From: Diploptera punctata
Lineage: Eukaryota; Arthropoda; Insecta; Blattodea; Blaberidae
Length of the DNA: 64,000 nt
Direction of reading: 5' to 3'
NCBI GenBank assembly: GCA_030220185.1
Contig: JASPKZ010004957.1
Span: 186,001-250,000, forward strand
Below are positions 54,425-64,000 of the stretch, one piece after another. Made by a program: the position numbers and the translations under genes. Numbering within the stretch: the first letter of the stretch is position 1; each line of letters begins with the position of its first letter. The notes below the pieces were generated by a model. That model ran no database searches. It saw only the letters and a program-made list of their open reading frames with translations, and was not told the origin of the DNA.

Positions 54425-54840
54425 GATTCCGGGTTATGTGGCCGTGGTCCATAGTTGGTGTTGATACCAGACGTTTCGCCCTCAACTGCGGAGGGCATCT
54501 TCAGTGGCGAGTGCTTCTAGGCGTGTTTCCTGGTCGGAAGATCTACTTAGAGTGAGCGCTGTGGACGTAGAGGACGTTGTATTGATACTAGTGGTGGGTG
54601 CAGGGTGAATGATTCACCCTGCACCCACCACTAGTATCAATACAACGTCCTCTAAGTCCACAGCGCTCACTCTAAGTAGATCTTCCGACCAGGAAACACG
54701 CCTAGAAGCACTCGCCACTGAAGATGCCCTCCGCAGTTGAGGGCGAAACGTCTGGTATCAACACCAACTATGGACCACGGCCACATAACCCGGAATCACT
54801 CAACATTATGATTACCGGCCGTGAAAGCCTGCATTCAACT
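54425..54840. repeat. near-perfect foldback with hammerhead-like motif
   Basis: Arms 54425-54610 and 54600-54800 meet with almost no spacer (TGCAGGGTGAATGATTCACC centre). + motif: CTGAAGA 54718-54724, GCCCTC/GAGGGC hairpin 54726-54744, GAAAC 54745-54749. Confidence 0.85.
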
Positions 54841-56050
54841 AATGAACAAATTCCTTGATTTTACTGAGTTGTTTACTAAAAAAAATAATAACCTATAATG
54901 TTGATTATAATGTACAGTTATAATGTGTTTCATTATTTCTCCACTAGAATGCATTCTTAAACATTGCGATTCTATTTGACAATAAATAATATAATCAAGT
55001 TGCAGTGAATATATATAACCTCACATTTCTGATTTGTTTTCGAACATCGCCATTATATTAAATATATAAATATTTTAAAATACCAGTAACTATATTTAAA
55101 TAATGACTTTTGAGTAAACAGTTTAATTTTATTCGTAAAATAGTCCTAACAAATGCCACTCTTGATTTCCAAATCCTCTAAATAAATGTACTCGCCACTT
55201 TTGTGACTCGTGAATGTGTCGGTAATTTAGAAATCACTCTTGGCATTACTTATGATGATGCCGATAAGTAATTTAGTCACGTGATGTGACGTAATCAGAA
55301 CTGTAACTGATATTGTTTCTTATACATTATAGCCTTTTTTGATTGAATGAATAACTAGTCTTGATAATGATGGCCTCACTATCGAAATGTGTTGACTATT
55401 TTAATATTTTGGTGATTTGGGTTTTATTGTGTGTAATATGCCTTCATATGTTTTTAACTGTGACACTCAGTGCAGTGTTGTAACAACTCTTAGCAACATA
55501 GAACCAGGAAAAACATTTTGTTATAAATCAGCACTTATACTTTAACTTCCGAATGAAGACGCAGATAAGTAAGTTGTAGTGATTTATTTTACGACGTTCA
55601 TTAACAAGTCAGGCCATTAGCACCAAAATTCCAATTGACGTGAAAAGAGCGAACTAAAATTTCCCAGATGTATCTTATTTTAGGCTTAAGTTTTTTATAT
55701 GCCGTAAATCAATGCAATGTGCCCCACGACTTTCCTTCCTTTGGGCATCTTTACGCCCTGAAAAATGCACCGATCACAGCCCGAACATGTGAACCAGAGG
55801 CGAGAATAGCAACTTCTAATCAACCGACGCAGGCATGTAGGTAAGTAATTTACAAAAAAACAATTATGTGCACAGGCCTATATATAAACATAACTATACC
55901 TAAAGCATACCCTACCAACCAGCTGCGGATCTCACATCCACATATATTATTAATCACAGAGAGATACATACATATAAAATGTTCAATTGTACATTAAGTG
56001 AATTACGCCATTTAAAAAATGTAAACAACAGCGTACTAATTTTCAAGCGA
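54841..56050. other. intergenic, little recognised
   Basis: AT-rich. A short frame, MPSYVFNCDTQCSVV at 55437, is not convincing. No repeat family found. Confidence 0.4.
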
Positions 56051-56059
56051 TAGCACATA

Positions 56060-56620
56060 AAATGATATATAACCAGCTAATACTGTACCTGGTGTGTGCT
56101 GCTACACCTAAATAAATGAAAGTGATTTTATGTTTAGTTTATTAAATAAAAAGAAAAATAATTACAAATTTATATCGTAATTATTTTTAGATACCCCGTG
56201 TTGATTACCTGGTGTTACCTCGATCTCTATTTAGGCCTATCCCGTTCTTCTTGGCATCAATGAGCTGAAAAACACAAATTGTTATTATGATTTATCTGTA
56301 AAAGATAAACATATGCTGACGCGGACTTTTTTGTAGATTTTTTTTAGATATTCAATTCTGTGTACATTAGTTATGGTTTAGGCAGCATAAGGCATTTAAG
56401 CGTCCAAAAAGCGACTTTTCTTTAGTGCATCGATACCTTTTACCTTTTAAGCTCCGGCCCTATAGTACGTAGGGTAATATGTTATATACGTTAATTGTCC
56501 CAGAAAAATTATTTAAATGATGAAAAAAAAAATCAGTTGAAATCGGTCAAGTAGTTTTTGAATCCATAAAGGTCAGACTCACACTCACTTTTATACATAA
56601 ATGACGTCATTATATTTCAA
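56060..56620 (-). repeat. Helitron-like repeat copy
   Basis: Complement of the 43720 unit at 56230-56420 (GGTTTAGGCAGCATAAGGCA); left end GCTAATACTGTACCTGGTG; right part AAATCGGTCAAGTAGTTTTT, a phrase common in such repeats. Confidence 0.4.
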
Positions 56621-57199
56621 TCTACTAAACTAGGTACATGCTATTTAAATAAACAAAGGAAGATATTATCCAAAAATCAGAGAAATCCGGCAATTAGAAG
56701 TGCAGATTTACCTACAACCAGACATTAAAAATGTACTCTAGTAACCGTCATGTTTGGTTAGTTACAATGTATACCATATAATTTAATTAACTCTTGAATT
56801 GTAAATGTGTCCTATAACAAACATTAGTTTAATTTATTTAATATTAATAAAGTAATGGAATAACGAATCGGTAGGTTTTATTAAAATTTGTGTCAAATTA
56901 TGCAAAAATGTGCAATAAGTAGGGAATAAGTGTAATAACTTGCGGTTATGCATGATTTGTTTTCATTACAGTCTGACACTTTTAAATAAGCTGACATCAG
57001 AAATTGAGTTTTAACAAAATGGGAACTTGAATTTGACTTGTTGACGAAGTCGCTTAGTTTCGCAGTTTCTGCATAACGCACTTTTTTCTTACACACATTA
57101 CATTATTTTCGTTTAATATTTGGATATCTTGGGTTATGCCTTGAATACGCTGCGGATTACATTCAAATATGGTGTAATTTAAATATAATTTTATGTGAA

Positions 57200-57870
57200 G
57201 TTTTTATTATTAATTTAACACTTCTCACTGAAGGATAAATTATATTTGAAGAGAAACATTTTCGCCTAGAACGAGACTCGAACCCGGGACCTTTGGTTTT
57301 CCGGGCTAAATACTCTACCAACTGAGCTACCGAGGCGAGTTGCGATTTAGACGCAATTTTTTCTCTTATATACGTTGTAGTTCCCTCGCGCCAAATGCTT
57401 TGAAACCTTTGTCTTGGAAAATCTTGGAAAATGGGAGCTTCTTAGTTTAAAAATACATTTATTGGGAACTTAACACTACTTTATAAAGCCAGTAGGGCTT
57501 TTATTGAAGTTTTTATTATTAATGTAACACCTCTCACTGAAGGATACATTTTTCTCTTCAAAAATAATTTATCCTTCAGTGAGAAATGTTACATTAATAA
57601 TAAAAACTTCAATAGAAGCCCTACTGGCTTTATAAAGTAGTGTTAAATTCCCAATAAATGTCTTCTTAACTAAGAAGCCGCCATTTGCAAAGATGGAAAC
57701 AAAGGTTTGAAAACATTTGGCGCGAGGGAATTACAACGTATAAGTATAAGAGAAAAAATTGCGTCTAGATCGCAACTCGCCTCGGTAGCTCAGATGGTAG
57801 AGCATTTGGCCCGGAAAGCCAAAGGTCAAGGGTTCGAGTCTCGTTCTAGGCGAAAATTTTTCTCTTCACA
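57200..57870. repeat. long inverted repeat, tRNA-like unit on each arm
   Basis: Arms 57205-57548 and 57549-57870. tRNA-like units at 57264-57336 (minus) and 57779-57851 (plus): TAGCTCAGATGGTAGAGC and GGTTCGAGTCTCG. The centre is GAAGGATACATTTTTCTCTT. The best-preserved member of the family. Confidence 0.75.
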
Positions 57871-57944
57871 AATAATTTTATGTCCTTGTTAATTTGTATC
57901 TGCGTTGAAAAACAAAATTAACTATTGATTAAAACAAAGGGGAT

Positions 57945-58535
57945 TCCAAGTCACTCACTCACTGGCTCTATCGAACTCATAGGTCCATGGCCGCGCGGAC
58001 ATACATCCCTATCCTGAGCTAATGTATTCCAATCATCCCCGTATAATCTACTTCTCTCAAATCATGGACAATGTTATTCTCCCACCTCATTCTTGGTCAC
58101 CAACTGGGCGTTTTCCTATTGGTTTTCCTACAACAAGCTTCCATGCACCTCTTTCATTCCCCAATCGGCCACATGTCCTGCCCATCGCAGTCTACGAGAC
58201 TTTACTGTTCTTATTATATTTGGCTTCCTCTAAAGACCATGTAGTTCACTATTATATAGTTTTCTCCATTGGCCTGTCTGTTTATCTCTTTTTGAACCAA
58301 TTTTTTTTTCTAAGAACTTTACTCTCAAATACTCGTAATATTCTTTCCTCTTTTAAAGTAAAGGTTCATGTTTCGCATCCATACAATATAACTGTTTTAT
58401 ATATTTTCAGTTTAACGATTTTTAAAAGGAGTTGGGACTATAGGAGTTCCTGTAATACATAATAGCAGAATTGAGCCTATGTTTAATTTCTTTGTGCATC
58501 TCATTCCTATTTGTATTTATTGTTCCTAGATTCAC
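57945..58535 (-). pseudogene. RTE-type LINE 3' end, degenerate
   Basis: Complement of the RTE C-terminal region with small deletions; the 3' tail reads CACTCACTCACTGG at 57952-57965. Confidence 0.75.
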
Positions 58536-59190
58536 CTACATAAATTCAAATAAAGAACGTAAAAAACACACAATTTATTGCACTGTGTGAATAATTACCT
58601 GAGTTGATTTTATTTAAAAAATGTGATAAATGCCTTAAGATAAAGTGAGAAGTTGAGCTCAAAGTAACCTAAAGTCGACATATTTTCAATGTAAAATATG
58701 TATTAGTTATTGCTCAGACAGTGTAGCCAACTTATCACTAAAACCCGCCAACAAACAAGGGAACGCTAAACTAATATTGCGTACTAACTGGCCCATTTTC
58801 TCATCCTAACCATAGTAGTCGTTGACCAAATGAATAACCCTGCAATCATGTTACTGGGGAATGAGTTGTTCCTCCTTTGACTTCCTCATTACATGTTGCC
58901 AATTCCCGTCTGTTTATGTAAAATTACATATTTTGTCTCTTAATTAAAAAATAATAATTTTCATAAGTAGAATATAACTGAAATCAACAGTAAAAAAAAA
59001 CATTCTTTCAAATGTGAATTGTGATAATAAGAAAAGATAAGAACCCAATTACCTGATTGTACACTGAAACAGTTCTTCCGGTTATACAAAAGTTGCCAAG
59101 AAAAATTCCAATTCACTCCACACAATAAACATAGAGAAAGACACAGAAGGATATCATATTGCAAAACCAGGATTATCTAATCTGTTTATG
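58536..59190. other. intergenic, nothing recognised
   Basis: No coding frame or repeat I can support. Confidence 0.4.
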
Positions 59191-59195
59191 AATGA

Positions 59196-59410
59196 AATAG
59201 AAATGTGTAGGGAAACGTCGTACTGTAGTCGGTTAAGGCAAATGCTAAAAGTTGGAAGGTCGAGGGTTCGAGTCCTGATGTCAATTTTTAATCTGGCAGA
59301 ATAATGGTTCTGGAGTCGGCACAGCCTCAAATTCAAATGAGTACCAGACTATGTTCAAGGGGTAAAGGCGACAGTCATACAGGGCTGATAACCCGACTGA
59401 TATCTGTGAC
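59196..59410 (+). mobile_element. SINE-A copy, 3' truncated
   Basis: GTAGTCGGTTAAGGC then box B-like AGGGTTCGAGTCC and the SINE-A body to CCCGACTGATATC. Old, diverged. Confidence 0.75.
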
Positions 59411-59669
59411 CAATATTAATTTAACGAGTTATTTCTATGACGAATTTTAATTATTTGACTAAATGCCTTTGTATAAATCTATGACAGGAAACCTACCACG
59501 ACTATACTTCTCTCCCAGAGAAAGCCACACTTAAGATTAAGTTATAAATGGGATGAGAACAGAGCCTAGTAGATCCCTTGCCCATTCGATTGTAAGATGT
59601 GATCGAAATTGAGAAGAAGATTGGCTAAATATTGTTTTCTTTTGTTTGAATTTTCTAAAGCAGACGCCA

Positions 59670-60040
59670 GTATGTTAGACAGGCGAATGGCGAAGACTAC
59701 ATAACAATGAGCTACAAGATCCTTATGGGAAACCAGATATAATAAGAAAAATTATATCCCACAGACTGCGTTGAGCAGGACATGTGGCACGATGCCTTTG
59801 CTTATCGAGTAAATAAAAAAATTAAAGTTTACTCTTGTATGGAGTTACGGGTGATGATGTAATATTGGATTAAATTGTTTGTAACATAGCAACGATTGAA
59901 TGGTTTAAAATTCCGGATGGATAATTATCATTCTGTTTCTGTAGTGCCGTGACGATTAGAAAATATTAGTTCAGGATAGCGATATATGGAGTGTTTGTGT
60001 TCGCGTGGTCATGAACCCTCAGGTTCTACACGTCAAATAA
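59670..60040 (+). pseudogene. RTE-type LINE 3' end, interrupted
   Basis: GGCGAATGGCGAAGACTACA..CACAGACTGCG..GACATGTGGCACGATG (about 59690-59795), then a break, then TTAGTTCAGGATAGCGATAT..CATGAACC (59960-60020). Confidence 0.6.
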
Positions 60041-60164
60041 GCTGATTAATTCTTATGTTTCGAGACGTGGAAGTTAGGTAAGTTTGAATACATTCATTAT
60101 GTAGACTGCACAAATAGTTCATATTAGAATGCAGTAATAAATATACTTGTTATTAGATACTTCC

Positions 60165-60800
60165 TCCATGGTATCTTTACCTTGTCGTGGTGGAGTGGCT
60201 TGCGTGCTTGAATGATCCCGAGAGCTATGCCGGCGGTAGCATTGCTGCCGATAGGGTTACCCATGCCGGACTGGTCGAAGGTGATAAACCAGACGAAAAA
60301 AGTACCTTGGTCGAAAGAGTGACGATCTTTCACCGTAAAAATACAACTGTCAAGAAATGCGGACATGGGTTCAACTGGGGTAAAATTTTCCGGAGGTCAA
60401 ATAGTCCTCCATTCGGTTCTCCAGGCGGGGACTACTTCAGGGAACCCATGCCAAAGGCTCAAACATAGGGACATGTTCCTAGGAACATGGAATGTTAGGT
60501 ATTTTATATCTTTATAGGAAGCCAGATATAATGAGAACAGTTAAGTTTCATAGACTGCGATGGGCAGGACATGTGGCACGAATGGGGGAATGAAAGACAT
60601 GCATGGAAGATTCTTGTAGGAAAACCAAAGGGAAAACGCCTAGTTGGTAGACCAAGAATGAGGTGGGAGAATAACATTAACTATGATTTGAGGGAAGTAG
60701 ATTATACAGGGGATGATTGGAAAACATTGGCTCAGGATAGGGATATATGGAGAGCTTATGTCCGCGCGGCCATGAACCTAAGGGTTCGATAGTGCCAGTG
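60165..60800 (+). mobile_element. RTE-type LINE, leader and 3' end, body deleted
   Basis: 60170-60470 is a leader (GGTGGAGTGGCTTGCGTGC, GGGTTACCCATGCCGGACTG) preceding GACATGTTCCTAGGAACATG, the start of the 10380 copy. After TTAGGT at 60496-60501 it jumps to TTTATAGGAAGCCAGATATA, the C-terminal region, and runs to MNLRVR, stop. About 2.5 kb is missing. The leader resembles those I recall for RTE-X elements. Confidence 0.8.
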
Positions 60801-60919
60801 AGTTAGATAGTTAGTTATTAGACACTGGAGCTCCATTTAGTTGAATGCTTAGGTCTTCTTAAAGATTTATTTCCAACGCTTCCTATCACTGACAAAATTA
60901 ATCCAACTTTTTATATTCA

Positions 60920-61430
60920 ACTAGCTAATGCCCGGAGTGCGCTGTTATGCGTAAATAAATGAAATATGATTTTTAAATATTCGTTTCAGGTAAACTCCTA
61001 CACTTAATGTTTTTAGAGTATAATATCAGCTAAACACTCGCCATACCTGAAAATTTGTATACACAAAGTTATACCTTTCGATGAATCAAACATGGCGGTT
61101 TGTAGAGTCGATTCTTATTTTCGGATTTCAGGTAAACCCCCACTTGAAATGATCAGATTTCGCTGAGTTTTGGACAATAATTACCTCGATTTATTTTAAT
61201 ATCATATACTGAGTTCCGTTGTGTAAAATCGAAATTTGCGACCGCTAGAGCGACTTTTTAATTTTCGTTTCGGCTGAACTCCTACACCTAATATTTTTAG
61301 ATCATTATTGATAGCTGCTAAAAAAAACTCGGTGTACTTGAAAATGTGTACATGCTAATTTTCATGAAGATCCGTTGAGGTGTTTAGAAGTCATAAACAT
61401 AAGCAGGCTGAATTTTGATATATAAAGATT
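60920..61430 (-). repeat. Helitron-like repeat copy
   Basis: Left end ACTAGCTAATGCCCGGAGTG (complement ends GCTAGT); right end GAAGTCATAAACATAAGCAG and TTTTGATATATAAAGATT, phrases typical of Helitron-like repeats. Confidence 0.45.
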
Positions 61431-63060
61431 ATTCAGTCTTTTAACACAGCGTTATCACATCTAATTTTAGGTCTGACTTGGAGTCTAGTTGTTAAAGGTT
61501 TCACTCGAAATGTTTTTTAACAATAGAAGTCTTTTATCACACATTCTGCATAGCCTACATGGGCAAACCAAATTAATCTTTGTACTCTTATGAAATTAAG
61601 AATATATATTTTTATTATGTTTTATTCAATTCATTATTTGTTCTAGTTATCCAGGTCCATCTCAAATTTCTGCTGGCTCGAAAATTTTCCCAAATATTTT
61701 CCTTTCGAAAACAAATACTTGTGGTATTTCGCACTTTTCAAGGCCAGGTTTCGTAGGCATAAGCCAACAAGGGTCATTCGGTATATTCAAACCTAGTGTA
61801 ATAGGCCTATACCACATTCCGTTGAGTTATTTCCATGTAAATATAGTAGTAGTTTGCTCCTGTATGTCCCGAGTAGGGACTTGGGTGTAACTGACGTAAC
61901 AACAAACGCTTCTGCGTGGTGTAGAATTTTAATTAAAATATATAACAGTTCTTAATTACGTACGTTTTTTTTTTTTTTGTATTCTACAATATTTTGGGAT
62001 GTTAGCACTTCAAAATCTTTATATTAATCCATACACCAATTTGGGAAGAAAAGAAACTTCAATTTGCATGTATTATGTAAAATTTTACGTGGAATTCGCC
62101 CGTATTCGATCCACGATCGCGAGATTTTTCCTCATCTGTAAAACAAATTTCGACAAACTTTACTATCAATACACTATCTGGCCACCATCATTCATTGTTA
62201 CATTCGCCATGTTCTGTATAAATGTGTGAATGAAAGGCGATTCTAGTACTGTCTCGGAGGTGGCCCCGGATTGAATGTGTATGTTCCAAAGTTTAAACAT
62301 GCTCTACCGACAGTTCATGTCCAGGTGGCATAGAAAACCAAAAAGTAGAACCTAAAAAGGGAGAGGTTAACCCTTATTTGGTGAACTTAAATTTCTCATG
62401 CCAGCTTATTTAAATGCGTCGGACTGGAGTGAAAACAAATCATGTCTAAACATAATTTATTTTGTGTATATTGTATAATTTTTTTACAAATTTAAATATT
62501 TTTTACCGATTCAATTTTCCCACTATTTATTAAGAATATTAAACAAATGAAACCATTGTATCTTATAAGATACAATGCCAAATTAATAATAAGAATTAAA
62601 GAAGAAATGTGAGATTTATTTCCACATACAAATTATTTTGAACAATTTGTTCGAGTTATATAGGAATAGTAAACTAAACTATTTCCATGTGTATTGTCAA
62701 TTATTAGCCATTTTCAACACGGCTCCTTGTATATTATATGTTATGGTGTTTATGGGAGGCGAGGTCTTCTTTGTAATTTTCTAAACACGAACTAATCCAA
62801 TTTTAAATTATGAACCGTAGAAAATGACGGATGTATAGCAAAAATAATTTCAGTTTCAATACAAAAAGTTTAAATTAATTAAATAGAAGAAATTTAACAA
62901 CTGATAATGATATATTTTTCGTCTGACACCGTGGGTACCGTTCCTTTAATTGGTTGGGTTAATAGAATAAAATAATCCAGTAAATCCCAAAGATAAAACA
63001 CTCGTTAAGTTTCTTTAACGCTAGGGGCGCTGATGTAACTTATCTCCGAGTACATTATAA
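61431..63060. other. intergenic, little recognised
   Basis: 62095-62165 is a decayed SINE-B head (GTATTCGATCCACGATCGCG..TTTTTCCTCATCTGTAAAAC). The rest is unassigned. Confidence 0.4.
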
Positions 63061-63716
63061 CGGGCTTCCAATATAAAACCGGACCGACCTTACGGAGTTT
63101 CACCCGGCACGCAGTGCTGTCTCTTCCTCCCGCAATTCACCCTGCCTGCCACCCGTCCTTGAACTGTTTCTTACCTTATAGAAAATGCTGGAAATGTTGT
63201 CTTCCCGCAGTTAAACAGGCATTATACCGAGTAAACACATTTAGATTGACACGCTGTAGTTCGGGCACTGTCAAGTTTCTGATTTCATTTCTTACGTTGT
63301 TCTTCAGTTCTTCCAATTTGTGCGGATTTGTTTTGTACACTTTGTCTTTCAGGCTACCCCACAAATAAAAATCACACCCTGTTAGATCTGTAGCGCGAGT
63401 GTTTCTTATTTTGTACTGAACCAGTGGTCTCAAATTTAGTCACAAGATCGTGGATTGTCGATCTGGAAGGAGGTAATTGTCCAGGGAAGTTCCGAATAAA
63501 TTCCTCGCGAACGCGACGAGCTGATTCGTATTTATAATAACATTTACACACATAAATGCGCTGCTCTAATGTCAGCTGACGTCTCATCTTGTCGAACGAT
63601 AGTAAACTGACTAGTTCAAGGACGAGCGGCTGGCAGAGTGAAATGCGGACGAGGAGAGAGCGCTGCCTGACGGGTGAAACCCCGTGAGGCCGGTCCGGGT
63701 TTATATTGGAAGCCCG
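63061..63716 (-). mobile_element. internally deleted mariner-like element, long TIRs
   Basis: TIRs of about 68 bp (63061-63128 and 63649-63716) start CGGGCTTCCAATATAAA. The minus strand carries N- and C-terminal transposase pieces joined at about 63425. A tandem AGCCCGGGTA sits at the right end. Confidence 0.75.
63185..63590 (-). pseudogene. mariner-type transposase, N and C termini fused by deletion
   Basis: N-terminal MRRQLTLEQRIYVCKCYYKYESARRVREEFIRNFP..PPSRSTIHDLVTKFETTGSV (helix-turn-helix) at 63590-63430, then in another frame TDLTGCDFYLWGSLKDKVYKTNPHKLEELKNNVRNEIRNL to a stop at 63176. CDFYLWGxLKDKVY is the region of the third catalytic acid. The catalytic middle is gone. Confidence 0.75.
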
Positions 63717-63947
63717 GGTAAGCCCGGGTACTACATTCCTCCTCCATAACAAGTTTCTTAGATTCCTTCGATATGAACCGACAAAAGTAACATTTTATTT
63801 CGCGTAAATCGTAAAATTCTTAATCAATTAACTTACTTGTAAAATTCATAATAGGTAAATGGATAATTTTCTTGCTACCAACAACCTTACTATAGTTAAA
63901 GTTTTAAGAATTATAAAACAGTACCTGATATCTCAGTCGTCCACAAT

Positions 63948-64000
63948 AATTTGCAGTGTTGTTTTATAGGAGGCCATTCGATAAAACAATACTGCAAATT
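63948..64000. repeat. 20-bp inverted repeat at the window edge
   Basis: 63948-63967 and 63981-64000 pair with one mismatch (AATTTGCAGTGTTGTTTTAT). May be a foldback end continuing outside. Confidence 0.6.

Noticed and set aside
55437..55560. Possible THAP-like start MPSYVFNCDTQCSVV
   Set aside because: No second Cys/His pair or AVPTIF-like motif follows; the frame ends quickly.
1..64000. CRISPR arrays, operons, bacterial integration
   Set aside because: Repeats are dispersed TEs or simple repeats; gene structure is split by introns. No sign of bacterial DNA.

Overview
This window is animal, almost certainly insect, nuclear DNA. It holds one recognisable host gene, the 3' part of a beta-glucuronidase gene (GUSB-like) on the + strand. 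Seven exons lie between 2651 and 40872 and join in frame to about 370 residues ending in a stop, with AG acceptors and GT donors except one apparent GC donor. The 5' exons lie before the window. Introns are very long (up to about 10.9 kb) and packed with transposable elements (TEs). Exon wording, intron size, low GC and the TE mix (Penelope-like, RTE-type and CR1-like LINEs, several tRNA-derived SINEs, mariner, piggyBac, Harbinger-like MITEs) suggest a large-genome insect such as a cockroach or termite. That taxonomic guess is inference.

Layout. 1-2650: intron upstream of the first visible exon (transposase fragment, two SINE-A copies, LINE tail, ATT repeats). 2651-7630: exon 1 and an intron holding a broken piggyBac-like transposon invaded by a LINE (itself hit by SINE-A), a 112-bp palindromic Penelope-type insert and SINE-B. 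7631-15473: exon 2 and an intron with a LINE end, two foldback repeats, and a 1.3-kb mariner split by a nearly complete RTE-type LINE. 15474-29038: exons 3 and 4, Penelope-like (PLE) fragments, RTE ends, SINE-in-SINE nesting, and an almost complete 2.9-kb DNA transposon with 33-bp terminal inverted repeats (TIRs) and an unrecognised transposase. 29039-40872: exons 5-7 with a hAT-like zinc-finger relic, a palindromic mariner, SINE-B in a CR1 3' end, two Harbinger-like MITEs, a PLE GIY-YIG endonuclease fragment and tandem SINE-D copies. 40873-64000: intergenic and repeat-dominated (PLE foldbacks, mariner remnants, a third MITE, Helitron-like sequence, LINE ends, tRNA-bearing palindromes, an internally deleted RTE LINE, an internally deleted mariner with about 68-bp TIRs).

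The most notable pattern runs through many foldback repeats: CTGANGA, a perfect short hairpin, GAAA, and often a palindromic 6-mer. This is the layout of a minimal hammerhead ribozyme with a short stem III, as known from Penelope-like retroelements. It occurs beside a GIY-YIG domain in this window. Other points worth checking are three copies of a roughly 0.6-kb Harbinger-like MITE that each keep the same tiny open frame, a SINE-like repeat sharing its tail with a resident LINE, and several palindromes carrying a tRNA-like sequence on each arm.

No rRNA gene, CRISPR array, bacterial operon or clear functional tRNA gene was seen. All calls come from reading the sequence; no database search was run.
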